64,000 bases of DNA from JAAZKA01 sp034926225 (GCA_034926225.1 JAYFRF010000004.1:1-64000); one strand, 5' to 3'; positions 32,653-41,738 are shown, numbered from the stretch's first letter. Translations and numbers: made by a program. The notes: generated by a model from the sequence alone, not told the origin.

Positions 32653-33606
32653 ATGGAGTATATGCAAGTTACAATCTATACGAATACAGAGGGCATCGAG
32701 CCGATAACGTTGGCATTATCGAACATCGGCATCAATGGCTGCGCGATTGAGGACGCGTCAGATTTTGACGACTTCCTGAAGGAAGTCACACCGCATTGGG
32801 ACTATGTGGACGAAAACTTAATGAAAAAGATGCAAAATGCCGAGTCTAATATCAAGGTATTCCTGCCGAAGAACGCGCAGGGGTTTGAACAGCTTGCTGG
32901 GCTGCGTACCGTCGCAAAGGGCTTTGAAAAAGAAGGCGGGTTCGGCCGTATGGCGGTAGAACTCGAGGATGTACGGGATGAGGACTGGGCGGATGCCTGG
33001 AAGAAATACTTTAAACCCATCGAGGTGGGGAAAAAGTTTCTTATCAAGCCCACGTGGGAGCCGCGCCCGGAGACAGCGCGCTATGTGCTGGAAATGGATC
33101 CCGGCAACGCGTTCGGCTCCGGCACGCACGAGACGACGCAGCTCTGCGTGATGCTTTTAGAGGATGTCGTGGCAAAAGGCAGCCGCGTGCTTGACATGGG
33201 CTGTGGCTCGGGGATCCTCGCGGCTGCGGCGCTTCTTTGCGGCGCGGGCGAGGTGACCGCGGTCGATATCGATGAAGCGGCGGTCAAGACGGCGGGGGAG
33301 AACCTTCAGCTCAACGGCTATAAAAACTACCGCACGCTCTGCGGAAACGCGCTGGAGGATGGGGCATTTGCCCAGAGGATCGGTACGGGCTACGACGTCA
33401 TCCTCGCGAACATCGTCGCGGATGTCCTCATCGGCATGTCCGAGCTGTTTGGCCGCCAGCTCAAGGAGGATGGGAGCTTGATCGTGTCGGGCATCATCGG
33501 TACGCGCGCGCTGGAGGTGCGCGCGGCGCTGGAGGAAGCCGGATTTGCCGTAGTACGCGAGGAAAAACGCAATGATTGGGTGGCTTACGCGCTGCGCAAA
33601 CGATGA
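32653..33606 (+). CDS. prmA: Ribosomal protein L11 methyltransferase
   Basis: A 317-residue protein; ATG at 32653 follows GAGGAAAG. Typical PrmA elements: an N-terminal substrate-recognition domain, DPGNAFGSGTHETT, SAM motif I VLDMGCGSGIL and the substrate/catalytic block ILANIVADVL. It trimethylates L11. No promoter is obvious in the 150 nt before it. Confidence 0.95.
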   Translation: MEYMQVTIYTNTEGIEPITLALSNIGINGCAIEDASDFDDFLKEVTPHWDYVDENLMKKMQNAESNIKVFLPKNAQGFEQLAGLRTVAKGFEKEGGFGRMAVELEDVRDEDWADAWKKYFKPIEVGKKFLIKPTWEPRPETARYVLEMDPGNAFGSGTHETTQLCVMLLEDVVAKGSRVLDMGCGSGILAAAALLCGAGEVTAVDIDEAAVKTAGENLQLNGYKNYRTLCGNALEDGAFAQRIGTGYDVILANIVADVLIGMSELFGRQLKEDGSLIVSGIIGTRALEVRAALEEAGFAVVREEKRNDWVAYALRKR

Positions 33607-33712
33607 ATGCTTAAAAAGCGTAAATAGGACGTTTGAAAACGGGAGCATGAGGGCGAAAAACGGAGGTATTAAAAGCACGCGAAAAATAAATTGAAATTTG
33701 TGAAAAAAGACC

Positions 33713-33741
33713 TTGACAAGTAGCGGCATGTATGGTATAAA
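33713..33741 (+). promoter_or_regulatory. Promoter of rplM-rpsI
   Basis: TTGACA (33713-33718), 17 nt, TATAAA (33736-33741), followed by a leader of about 80 nt. Confidence 0.75.
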
Positions 33742-33747
33742 TATAGA

Positions 33748-33815
33748 GCAAGGTCGGTAAGAAGGTCGCTATGCGCCTGCCGATACGACCGAAAACGAAG
33801 AAAACACACACTATC
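33748..33815 (+). promoter_or_regulatory. Possible L13 leader (autoregulatory RNA structure)
   Basis: GGTCGG near the 5' end of the leader can pair with a downstream CCGA..CGACC segment to enclose a second small stem. L13 mRNA leaders that bind L13 are known in Firmicutes. The match here rests on position and pairing only, not on a recognised consensus. Confidence 0.4.
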
Positions 33816-33827
33816 GGAGGGAAAACG

Positions 33828-34259
33828 ATGTCTACGTATATGGCGAATGAAAAAGCCATAGATCGCAAGTGGTACATCATCGACGCGGCTGACAAGCCGC
33901 TCGGCCGTACCGCCGCGACCGCCGCGATGATTCTGCGCGGCAAGCATAAGCCCACCTTCACCCCGCATGTCGATACGGGTGACTTTGTGATTATCCTGAA
34001 TTCCGACAAGGCGGTCCTCACGGGCCGTAAGCTGGAGCAGAAGATGTATCGGACGCACTCCGGTTACGTCGGTGGCTTAAAAGAGACCAACTACCGTCTC
34101 TTGATGGAGTCTAAGTCTGATTTCGCGATGATGCTGGCCGTTCGCGGCATGCTTCCGTCGAACCACATCGGCCGCACCGCACTGAGCCGCCTGAAGGTCT
34201 TCAAGGGCGCCGAGCATGTCCACGCCGCGCAGAAGCCCGAAGCATGGACGAAAGCATAA
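33828..34259 (+). CDS. rplM: 50S ribosomal protein L13
   Basis: A 143-residue protein; ATG at 33828 after CGGAGGG. Family motifs WYIIDAADKPLGRTA, HVDTGDFVIILN, THSGYVGGLK and GMLPSNHIGR are all present. It overlaps nothing and is followed 14 nt later by rpsI, as in nearly all bacteria. Confidence 0.98.
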   Translation: MSTYMANEKAIDRKWYIIDAADKPLGRTAATAAMILRGKHKPTFTPHVDTGDFVIILNSDKAVLTGRKLEQKMYRTHSGYVGGLKETNYRLLMESKSDFAMMLAVRGMLPSNHIGRTALSRLKVFKGAEHVHAAQKPEAWTKA

Positions 34260-34273
34260 GGGGGGGTATCGCG

Positions 34274-34678
34274 ATGTATCAGAGTAAGAAGCCTTATTTC
34301 TACGGCACCGGCCGCAGAAAGTCCAGCGTCGCCCGCGTTCGCCTTTATCCCGCGGGTACCGGTAAAATTACAGTCAACAACCGCGATATCGAAAGCTATT
34401 TCGGTCTCGATACCCTGAAGATGGTCGTTCGTCAGCCTTTCGCGACGACCGATACCGTCGGCAAATTCGACATCGAATGCACCGTCGTCGGCGGCGGCGT
34501 TACCGGTCAGGCCGGCGCCATCCGTCACGGGCTTTCCCGCGCCCTGCTTGCGGCGGATCCGGAATTCCGTGCCGTGCTCAAGAAGGCCGGTTTCCTCACA
34601 CGTGATCCCCGTATGAAGGAACGCAAGAAGTACGGTCTCAAGGCCGCGCGTCGTGCGCCTCAGTTCTCCAAGCGCTAA
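34274..34678 (+). CDS. rpsI: 30S ribosomal protein S9
   Basis: A 134-residue protein. ATG at 34274 behind GGGGGGG. YGTGRRKSSVARVRL, GGGVTGQAGAIRHGLSRAL and the C-terminal KKYGLKAARRAPQFSKR that reaches the ribosomal P site are standard. Operon with rplM. Confidence 0.98.
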   Translation: MYQSKKPYFYGTGRRKSSVARVRLYPAGTGKITVNNRDIESYFGLDTLKMVVRQPFATTDTVGKFDIECTVVGGGVTGQAGAIRHGLSRALLAADPEFRAVLKKAGFLTRDPRMKERKKYGLKAARRAPQFSKR

Positions 34679-34700
34679 AGGTTGTTTATCGTTTATTAAC

Positions 34701-34737
34701 GGAAGCCGTTTTCCTCAGGAGAACGGCTTCCATTTTT
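34701..34737 (+). terminator. Terminator of rplM-rpsI
   Basis: GGAAGCCGTT..AACGGCTTCC stem followed by ATTTTTATT. Confidence 0.92.
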
Positions 34738-34809
34738 ATTATGTAAACAATATAAAGACAAAATGGTGTCAATACGGTTAAAAAGATTACAAAGCAGTAA
34801 AAAATACGA

Positions 34810-34838
34810 TTGCAAATTGCGGAAGGATATGGTATAAT
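34810..34838 (+). promoter_or_regulatory. Promoter of the G5/3D-rsmA operon
   Basis: TTGCAA (34810-34815), 17 nt, TATAAT (34833-34838). Confidence 0.75.
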
Positions 34839-34883
34839 AAGTCGTCCCGTGACCCTACGGGAAAGAAGGAGACTAAAATTCAT

Positions 34884-35885
34884 ATGGAAATTAACATACC
34901 ACGACGAAGACAGACGAATGGAAAGCTGCCTGGATTTCTTTCGATGATTGCATGCGCGGCGATATTGATCGCGCTGCTGTTGCCGGAAGTACTTCCGATA
35001 CCGGCTGATGTACCGGTCAGGTATTTTAAGCTGGGCTCGGGAAGCATGGACTTCGAAACGGAATATATCGACCACGGCGGTGAAATTAAGCTGACGATTT
35101 ATGACGGCAGCCGGAAGGTGCTTATGACGGTACCGGACGGAACGGTTGACAGCGCCCTGACATTTGCGGGCATAGAGCTGGGAGAGCAGGATCTAATCAG
35201 CTGTGACCGGTCTGAGGAGCTGTACACGGGATTGGAAATTACGATCACCCGTGTAGAGACGCACCGGGTGACGGAATATGAAGCGATTCCGTATGAAACC
35301 GTCACGGTTGAAAACGATAAGCTGCCGGTTGGTGAAACAAATGTGAAGCAGACCGGCGCCCAAGGGCAAATTCGAAAGACCTACGATATCGTTACCCATA
35401 ACGGAAACGAGTATGAACGGACGCTGATCGAAAACGTCCGGGAAAGCGAGCCGGTGGAAGAAGTCGTCGAGGTCGGCGTTTATACGGAACCGGTCATCGA
35501 TCAGGAGGGCCAGACGATCACGTTATGGGATGGTACGGTGATCGACTATGCGTATCGTATCGACGTGACGGCAACGGCGTACAGCTGTGAAGGACAGGAG
35601 TGGAACATCACGAAGACCGGCACCACGGCACGCGTGGGCGCGATTGCGGTCGATCCCCGATACATACCGTTGAATTCAAAGCTCTATGTCGTCGCGCCGG
35701 ATGGCTCTTGGGTGTACGGCTTCTGCCGCGCGGAGGATACCGGCGGTTTAATTAAGGGATACCGCATCGATTTATACTATGATACGATAGCAGAGTGCTA
35801 TACATTCGGGCGGCGAAAGGCGTGCGTATACGTATTGCCGGATGATTATGAGCTGCCTGCGGAGGTTATGCCAGCCAGTGAATGA
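34884..35885 (+). CDS. G5 and 3D domain cell-wall protein (YabE/Rpf2-like)
   Basis: A 333-residue protein with GAAGGAG upstream. One N-terminal membrane segment (~residues 19-40) anchors it outside the cell. A DUF348-type segment (MTVPDGTVDSALTFAGI) and a G5 domain (residues ~115-195) follow, then a C-terminal 3D domain (VTATAYS; AIAVDPRYIPLNSKLYV; EDTGGLIKGYRIDLYY) whose Asp residues are catalytic in lytic transglycosylases of this fold. The family cleaves or remodels peptidoglycan and may act in resuscitation. Position before rsmA matches yabE-ksgA in Bacillus. Confidence 0.92.
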   Translation: MEINIPRRRQTNGKLPGFLSMIACAAILIALLLPEVLPIPADVPVRYFKLGSGSMDFETEYIDHGGEIKLTIYDGSRKVLMTVPDGTVDSALTFAGIELGEQDLISCDRSEELYTGLEITITRVETHRVTEYEAIPYETVTVENDKLPVGETNVKQTGAQGQIRKTYDIVTHNGNEYERTLIENVRESEPVEEVVEVGVYTEPVIDQEGQTITLWDGTVIDYAYRIDVTATAYSCEGQEWNITKTGTTARVGAIAVDPRYIPLNSKLYVVAPDGSWVYGFCRAEDTGGLIKGYRIDLYYDTIAECYTFGRRKACVYVLPDDYELPAEVMPASE

Positions 35886-36702
35886 GTTATATGAACCGCA
35901 GTACATCGCCGACCTTTTGGGGCGGCATGGATTCACTTTTACAAAAAGCCTCGGCCAGAATTTCCTGGTCGAGGCTTCCGTTGCACGACGCACCGCGGAG
36001 ACCGTAGACCGCAGCTGCGGCGTGCTGGAAATCGGTCCGGGTCACGGCGCGCTGACGGCGCCCCTTTGCGAATGCGCAGGGAAGGTCGTCGCGGCTGAGG
36101 CCGATGCGCGCCTGCTGCCGGTGCTGGAGGAAACGCTTGCGGGATACGATAATGTGACCGTACGGCTGGAGGATGCGACAAAGCTCGATATGCGGGCGCT
36201 GTGCGAGACGGAGTTTAGGGGATTTGTGCCCTGCGTCTGCGCGAATCTGCCGTATAATGTGACGACGCCGATCTTAGAAAGCATCGTCCGTGCGGGCTGC
36301 TTTCAGCGGATTACCGTGATGGTGCAAAAGGAAGTCGCCCAGCGTCTTATGACGAAGCCGGGCGACGAACGATGGGGCGTGGTACCGGCGCTGCTCGCCG
36401 CACGCTATACGGGAAGGATTTTATTCACCGTAGGCAGGTACTCTTTCCTGCCGCCGCCGCATGTGGACTCCGCCGTCATTACCTTCGAGCGGCTGCCTGA
36501 ACCGGTTGTCGGAGAGGATGACTGGGATAATTACGAACGCGTTGTCCGTGCGGCTTTCGCGCAGCGCAGGAAGACGTTATCAAACGCGCTCGGTGCTGCC
36601 GGAATCACCGCGGACATACTCGGGAAAGTCGGTATTGACCCGCGCCTTCGCGGAGAGCGGCTTCTCCCCGAGGATTTTCTCAAGATCGCCCGGCTGCTCT
36701 AA
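35878..36702 (+). CDS. rsmA: 16S rRNA dimethyladenosine transferase
   Basis: A 274-residue protein, KsgA. GTG at 35878 (GGAGG 12 nt upstream) overlaps the previous stop by 8 nt. TKSLGQNFLVE, SAM motif LEIGPGHGALT and catalytic CANLPYN are canonical. It dimethylates A1518/A1519. The last 123 nt are antisense to the end of trmB. Confidence 0.96.
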   Translation: MNELYEPQYIADLLGRHGFTFTKSLGQNFLVEASVARRTAETVDRSCGVLEIGPGHGALTAPLCECAGKVVAAEADARLLPVLEETLAGYDNVTVRLEDATKLDMRALCETEFRGFVPCVCANLPYNVTTPILESIVRAGCFQRITVMVQKEVAQRLMTKPGDERWGVVPALLAARYTGRILFTVGRYSFLPPPHVDSAVITFERLPEPVVGEDDWDNYERVVRAAFAQRRKTLSNALGAAGITADILGKVGIDPRLRGERLLPEDFLKIARLL

Positions 36703-37335
36703 CGGGAATACCGCTTCCATCCGGTGAATCGGCATTCCCTCGGAGGAGAACTTCTTCTCATATTCGGTCATCACATTCGGAATCGACGTGACGTGCAGAT
36801 TGTGCGTGACGTCGATTATTTTTAAGCCGCAGGCGATTGCCTCCGATATGGAAAACAGGAACAATTCGCGGTTGTCCGTCTTGAAACACAGTGAGGCGCC
36901 GGGTTTCAAGACCTTCATATACTGCGCGAGGAAGCCGCGATATGTCAGCCGCCGCTTAAAGCGGTTGCCGCGTGTCCATGGATCGCAGAAATTAATGTAC
37001 AGACGGGAAATTTCTGACGGAGCGAAAAGTACCTCAATATGGGACGCATCGCCGACGATAAAAAACAAGTTTGAAAGCTCCTTGGCCATCGCCGTTTCCA
37101 TCGCGGTAATCACGGCGCTCGGTTCCTTCTCCATCGCGACAAATAGTACGTTCGGATGCAGCCGTGCCATTTCCACGGCAAACCGGCCCTTGCCACAGCC
37201 GAGCTCTACATATAAAGCCGTCGCTTCCGGAAAAAGCGACCGCCAGTTACCGCGCAGCGACGCAGGATCGGCCGCGGTGACACGTTCGCAACGCGAAAGC
37301 CGCGGCAGAAGATTCTTCTTTTTACGCATACGCAT
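36580..37335 (-). CDS. trmB: tRNA (guanine-N7)-methyltransferase with C-terminal extension
   Basis: A 251-residue protein. SAM motif VELGCGKGRFAVEMA, INFCDPWTRGNRFKRRL (usual form FPDPWPK...KRRL, here CDPW) and TEYEKKFSSEGMPIHRMEAVF at residues 190-210, where family members normally end. A further 41 residues are encoded antisense to the 3' end of rsmA. GAGGT is 7 nt before the ATG. Confidence 0.93.
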   Translation of the reverse strand: MRMRKKKNLLPRLSRCERVTAADPASLRGNWRSLFPEATALYVELGCGKGRFAVEMARLHPNVLFVAMEKEPSAVITAMETAMAKELSNLFFIVGDASHIEVLFAPSEISRLYINFCDPWTRGNRFKRRLTYRGFLAQYMKVLKPGASLCFKTDNRELFLFSISEAIACGLKIIDVTHNLHVTSIPNVMTEYEKKFSSEGMPIHRMEAVFPLEQPGDLEKILGEKPLSAKARVNTDFPEYVRGDSGSTERV

Positions 37336-37370
37336 GGGGGTGACCTCTTTTCATAAAATATCACAGTAGT

Positions 37371-37399
37371 ACTATACCATAGAGTGCCGTAAGACGCAA
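37371..37399 (-). promoter_or_regulatory. Promoter of trmB
   Basis: Minus strand TTGCGT (37399-37394), 17 nt, TATAGT (37376-37371). Confidence 0.65.
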
Positions 37400-37642
37400 G
37401 AGGGAGAAAACGAGCTATTACAACGCTTCGAGCGATCATAAAAAGCATAATATATTAATAATTGTTAAGCATAAAAGGTGTATAAGGGTAGAACAAGAAA
37501 ATGATAAATGGATAGATAAAAAAGTAATAAAAACAATTAGAGGTCGAAAGAATGGGTTAAAACTTGTATAGAAAGAACAACTAGAGGGGGCAATAAAGAC
37601 ATTTTGCACAAATAAAAAGGTTATAATTATGCAAAACGCCGA
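37400..37642. other. A+T-rich intergenic region
   Basis: A strongly A+T-rich stretch without a convincing gene. A 74-codon minus-strand frame here has no ribosome binding site. It stands out against the G+C-rich neighbours. Confidence 0.5.
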
Positions 37643-37671
37643 TTGAATGATATACAACAATGTGTTATTAT
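37643..37671 (+). promoter_or_regulatory. Promoter of the sugar ABC transporter operon
   Basis: TTGAAT (37643-37648), 17 nt, TATTAT (37666-37671). Leader about 170 nt. Confidence 0.5.
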
Positions 37672-37767
37672 TATATAGTGATTTTAAGCAAAAATGACAG
37701 TCACGAGATTTTTGAAATAAATCATTAAAAATATAAAGGCAGCAGCGGCGTGCGAAAGCTTTGACGG

Positions 37768-37815
37768 CGCGATCCCGGGAAGAGGATCTTCCCGGTTTTT
37801 ATATACAAGATCGCG
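37768..37815 (+). terminator. Terminator/attenuator in the ABC transporter leader
   Basis: CCGGGAAGA/TCTTCCCGG (37775-37795) with a 3-nt loop, then five T, lies 50 nt before the first permease. It is enclosed by CGCGATC (37768-37774) and GATCGCG (37809-37815), an outer stem that forms only if transcription reads through. Confidence 0.65.
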
Positions 37816-37849
37816 GACCCACGGACTAAACAGCGAAAGGTGGTTTACG

Positions 37850-38770
37850 ATGTTTTTCAAGAAACTCAGGAAACACATACGCGACTATTGGGCGCTTCAC
37901 TTGATGGCGCTGCCGGGCGTTTTGGCGCTGCTAATATTCAGCTATTGGCCAAAGTTCGGCGTAATTATGGCATTCCAGAAGTTTAATTTCAAAAAGGGCT
38001 TCTTCGGAAGTGCGTTTATCGGACTGAAAAACTTTGAGTTCCTTTTTAAAACGACCGACGCATGGCTGATCACTCGCAACACCGTTTGTTATAACGTTGT
38101 CATGATTATTTTGAATACCTCGCTTGCTGTTATTCTTGCGATGATTCTGAATGAAGTTAAATCCAAGAAGCTCGCAAAATATATTCAGACAATTTATATG
38201 ATGCCGCATTTCCTGTCAGCAACCGCAGTTTCCATGGTTCTTTTCTGCTTCCTCTCCGATACGAACGGTATGGTTAACAGCCTTTATCGCTCAATCGGTT
38301 GGGAGACCCGGAACTGGTATATGACACGGAGTATATGGCCTGCGACGCTGGTAGTTGTATCAGGCTGGAAGGGAATAGGTTACTCGTCGATCATTTATCT
38401 TGCGACGATCGCCGGTATCAGCCCCGAGTATTATGAGGCCGCAATGATCGACGGTGCATCGAGACCGCAGCAGGCAGTTTACATAACGCTTCCGCAGCTG
38501 CGTCCCATTTTGACAATCATGTTGATTCAGTCGATTGGTAGCATTTTTTACGGCGATTTCGGCTTGTTCTATTCGGTTCCGCGAGATTCCGGTGCACTGT
38601 ATCCGGTAACCAACGTTATCGATACCTATATCTTCCGCGCGCTGAAGGATCAGGTCAACTATGGTATGTCCTCAGCCGCAGCACTCTATCAGTCGGTGGT
38701 CGGTTTCCTCCTGATGGTGGTATCCAACGGTATTGTCAGAAAGATTTCCCCCGAATATGCAATGTTCTAA
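37850..38770 (+). CDS. Carbohydrate ABC transporter permease 1 (LplB/YtcP-type)
   Basis: A 306-residue protein with GAAAGGTGG upstream and six membrane helices. The permease signature EYYEAAMIDGASRPQQAVYITLPQLRP contacts the ATPase. It forms a heterodimer with the next gene. The length and the start WALHLMALPGVLALLIFSYWP are typical of LplB-like importers for oligosaccharides such as polygalacturonan fragments. Confidence 0.93.
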   Translation: MFFKKLRKHIRDYWALHLMALPGVLALLIFSYWPKFGVIMAFQKFNFKKGFFGSAFIGLKNFEFLFKTTDAWLITRNTVCYNVVMIILNTSLAVILAMILNEVKSKKLAKYIQTIYMMPHFLSATAVSMVLFCFLSDTNGMVNSLYRSIGWETRNWYMTRSIWPATLVVVSGWKGIGYSSIIYLATIAGISPEYYEAAMIDGASRPQQAVYITLPQLRPILTIMLIQSIGSIFYGDFGLFYSVPRDSGALYPVTNVIDTYIFRALKDQVNYGMSSAAALYQSVVGFLLMVVSNGIVRKISPEYAMF

Positions 38771-38823
38771 TACCGATAGGCACCAAAAAAAGTACCGACT
38801 AAACCGCTGAAAGGAGTAAAAAT

Positions 38824-39777
38824 ATGGATGACCATAAATTAGAACTCGAACGTGTCAGAATGCATAAGAAACAAGGGTACAAGCCCAACGAGATATCGCC
38901 AAAAGCAAACTTCATTATATCTACTCTTTTAACATTACTCACACTGGTTTATATCATTCCGGTTCTTCTGGTTGTTATCGTATCGTTTACAACGTCGCAG
39001 AGCTTAGCAGTGAAGGGTTATAGTCTTATCCCGATGGAAATGACAACCCAGACCTATGCGTATCTGTTTAAGTCCGGTAAACAGATTCTCGATTCGTATA
39101 AAGTCACAGTTGCGCGTACGGTTATAGGGCCTTTAATATCTCTGACGGTCATGTCACTGTATTCCTTTGTTATCGCTTATCGCTCGTTTCCGGCGAGGAA
39201 GTTCTATACATATTTCCTGTTTATTTCATCGGTTTTCTCGGGAGGTATGGTTGCTTCCTTCATCGTCAATGTTCGTTACCTCGGTTTATACGATAATTTT
39301 CTGATCTATATCCTGCCAAGTGCGATTTCTTGGTTCAATGTCATTATTTTGAGGACTTTTATCCAGACAACTATTCCCGACAGCTTGTTTGAGGCCGCGA
39401 AAATCGACGGTGCGGGAGATTTCCGTATCTTCTTCCAGATCGTGCTGCCGCTTTTCAAGGCGGGTCTTGCGACCATCGGTTTGTTCTGCGTGGTCGGTCA
39501 GTGGAATGAATGGACGATCGCGCTGCTGTACATCGACAATCCGAAACTCGTTCCCATTCAGACGATGCTGCAACGCATACAGCAGAACATCAACTTCATT
39601 AAAAACAATGCACAAATGAGCGGTACGCAGGAAGAAATGCAGATATTGAACAATCTGCCGACGGAAAGTGCCCAGATGGCTATCACCGTCATCGCGACCA
39701 TTCCAATCCTATGCGTCTATCCGTTCTTCCAAAAATATTTCATCAAAGGCATGACCATCGGCTCTGTCAAGGGTTAA
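38824..39777 (+). CDS. Carbohydrate ABC transporter permease 2 (YtcP/LplC-type)
   Basis: A 317-residue protein with GAAAGGAG upstream and six membrane helices. ATPase-contact motif DSLFEAAKIDGAGDFRIFFQIVLPLFK and C-terminal FQKYFIKGMTIGSVKG are typical of the second subunit. Operon with permease 1 and the binding protein. Confidence 0.93.
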   Translation: MDDHKLELERVRMHKKQGYKPNEISPKANFIISTLLTLLTLVYIIPVLLVVIVSFTTSQSLAVKGYSLIPMEMTTQTYAYLFKSGKQILDSYKVTVARTVIGPLISLTVMSLYSFVIAYRSFPARKFYTYFLFISSVFSGGMVASFIVNVRYLGLYDNFLIYILPSAISWFNVIILRTFIQTTIPDSLFEAAKIDGAGDFRIFFQIVLPLFKAGLATIGLFCVVGQWNEWTIALLYIDNPKLVPIQTMLQRIQQNINFIKNNAQMSGTQEEMQILNNLPTESAQMAITVIATIPILCVYPFFQKYFIKGMTIGSVKG

Positions 39778-39966
39778 AAGTACACAAAGGGAATCTCTGG
39801 GCTCATATTCGATGAATCCGTTCACAAGCGAAATCGTAGAAAACGCCTCATTTAGAACGGGAACGGATGGATAATAGTATGGGACAAAAGATGTACTTTT
39901 TCAAATCGGTTTTAATTCCCAAGGGAAAAGGGAGTTAAAATAAATTAAAAAGGGAGGACTCTGCAA

Positions 39967-41625
39967 ATGACACGCAAAATCCTGACTATGACGCTTGCTC
40001 TGATTATGGTGTTCGCAGTCGTACTGACTGGCTGTAACAGCGGCAACGGCACTGCCACCACCACCGCATCGACGACTACCGCCGCGGGGACCACTGCTGC
40101 GACAACCGCGGGTGCGACGACCACCGCCGCCGCGACCACCGCTCCCGCTGCCTCCGGTTCCTCCTATGACACCGGCTCTATCGAGTTTGAGCCGCTCGGA
40201 ATCGACGGCGAAGGCGCCAGCCTCGTCTGGTATTCCGCGATGCCTCCGCATGATACCCGCCAACAGGTTTGGGATGAGACCATGAAGTATGTCAAGGATG
40301 TCTACAACATGGACGTCCAGGCAAACCTCACCGAGTGGGCTGAATACGGCGCGAAGGTGAAGACCCTCATCGCTTCCGGTATGGCGCCCGATGTCTTCTT
40401 TACTGTTCCGTCCTTTGGCTTCCTCGACTATGTAGCCGATGAAGTTCTCCTCGATCTGACGGACTACTTCCCGCAGTATATGCCCAAGACGCTTGCCAAG
40501 ACCCCTGAAGGCATTCTTGATGCCGTCACCTTCGATGGTAAGATTTATGCGGTAGTTCCGTTTAAGGATCTTGCCGAGAACAACTCCGTTCTGTACGATC
40601 AGCGCTGGCTCGATGAATCCGGACTGACAATGCCTGAGTGGACGCGTATGTATGATCTCGACGAACTCCTTTACGGTCTCCGCGAGTGGGTTGATACTGC
40701 ACATCCGGAACGCAAGGATATCCCGATTTCCGATATGTATTCCCTCTTCTATCGTAACTTTGACCTTGAAACCTATTCTAGCCAGAACACTACGATTGCG
40801 ACGAACTACAAAGGACTTGAGTTCATCGAAGGCTATGAAGCCGAAAAAGAAATGTTCTGTATGTATGATACCCCTGAATTCCTCGCGCATGTAAAGCGCT
40901 TAAACCAGATGGTTACTGACCGCATCTATCCTTATGATATCGCGAACTACGATAAAGATAGAGTTAACCGCAAGAGCGGCGACCAGTTTGTCTGGTATTC
41001 TCAGGGCTACGTTTTCGCGCCGGATAACCTGACGGATTATGCCTGCAAACTGCAGATGCAGAGCGTATCCATGATGTTCACCGGTTATGTTCAGGCTGCG
41101 ATGAATGCTGTATATTCGGACACCGAAAATCCGGAAGCTGCCTGCAAGTACATTGAAATCATGAACAATGATCCGTTCCTTGGCACTCAGCTCCGCTTTG
41201 GTTATGAAGGCACACACTGGACGCTCACTGACAATGGTCAGGCGGATTGCTCCATGGGTAAAGAATCCGGCGTCAAGTACTGGTACGGCGTTCAGATCGG
41301 CGATATTACCAATTGTATTCTGCCGACCGACGTTTCTCCTGAATTCGGCAAAGCCCTTCAGGATCTGAACAATAACTCCATCCGTTCCTCCAACCTCGGC
41401 TTCTCGCCGGATACTGCCAATGTCCTGAATGAAGTGACCGCTGTTGCGGCTGTTTGCACGGAGTATTTGAATAACACCAGCCTGTATTCCGGCATGCTTA
41501 CCGACGCGGATACCGATAAGATCGTCGACGAGTTTGTCACGAAGCTGAAGGATAGCGGCGTTGAGACCATCCTCAATGAGTTCCAGACGCAGCTTGACGC
41601 GTGGCGTTCTGCTAACGGCAAGTAA
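39967..41625 (+). CDS. Carbohydrate-binding lipoprotein of the ABC importer
   Basis: A 552-residue protein. Lipoprotein signal with LTGC (Cys23). A Thr/Ala-rich low-complexity linker at residues ~28-63 is followed by a large family-1-type solute-binding domain with many aromatic residues. AAAGGGAGG precedes the ATG. No ATPase gene accompanies the operon, so a shared MsmX-like ATPase elsewhere is expected. A strong terminator follows. Confidence 0.9.
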   Translation: MTRKILTMTLALIMVFAVVLTGCNSGNGTATTTASTTTAAGTTAATTAGATTTAAATTAPAASGSSYDTGSIEFEPLGIDGEGASLVWYSAMPPHDTRQQVWDETMKYVKDVYNMDVQANLTEWAEYGAKVKTLIASGMAPDVFFTVPSFGFLDYVADEVLLDLTDYFPQYMPKTLAKTPEGILDAVTFDGKIYAVVPFKDLAENNSVLYDQRWLDESGLTMPEWTRMYDLDELLYGLREWVDTAHPERKDIPISDMYSLFYRNFDLETYSSQNTTIATNYKGLEFIEGYEAEKEMFCMYDTPEFLAHVKRLNQMVTDRIYPYDIANYDKDRVNRKSGDQFVWYSQGYVFAPDNLTDYACKLQMQSVSMMFTGYVQAAMNAVYSDTENPEAACKYIEIMNNDPFLGTQLRFGYEGTHWTLTDNGQADCSMGKESGVKYWYGVQIGDITNCILPTDVSPEFGKALQDLNNNSIRSSNLGFSPDTANVLNEVTAVAAVCTEYLNNTSLYSGMLTDADTDKIVDEFVTKLKDSGVETILNEFQTQLDAWRSANGK

Positions 41626-41641
41626 GTTAAACATTCACCAA

Positions 41642-41676
41642 ATGAGTCCCACCGGGAAACCGGTGGGACTCATTTT
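41642..41676 (+). terminator. Terminator of the ABC importer operon
   Basis: ATGAGTCCCACCGG GAAA CCGGTGGGACTCAT, a 14-bp stem with a tetraloop, then TTTAAG. Confidence 0.9.
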
Positions 41677-41687
41677 AAGTTTAAGGG

Positions 41688-41716
41688 TTGCGGAGAGCGA
41701 GGTTGTATGATATAAT
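41688..41716 (+). promoter_or_regulatory. Promoter of the DUF3842-dehydrogenase operon
   Basis: TTGCGG (41688-41693), 17 nt, TATAAT (41711-41716), extended -10 TGa. Confidence 0.7.
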
Positions 41717-41738
41717 ACCATCTCGGAGGGGATTTTAG

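Noticed and set aside
35842..35877. ATG start of rsmA at 35842
   Set aside because: It lies deep inside the upstream gene without a ribosome binding site. The GTG at 35878 gives the normal RsmA N-terminus.
37436..37660. 74-codon minus-strand hydrophobic frame
   Set aside because: It is A+T-rich random-looking sequence with no ribosome binding site, and it overlaps the probable promoter region of the ABC importer.
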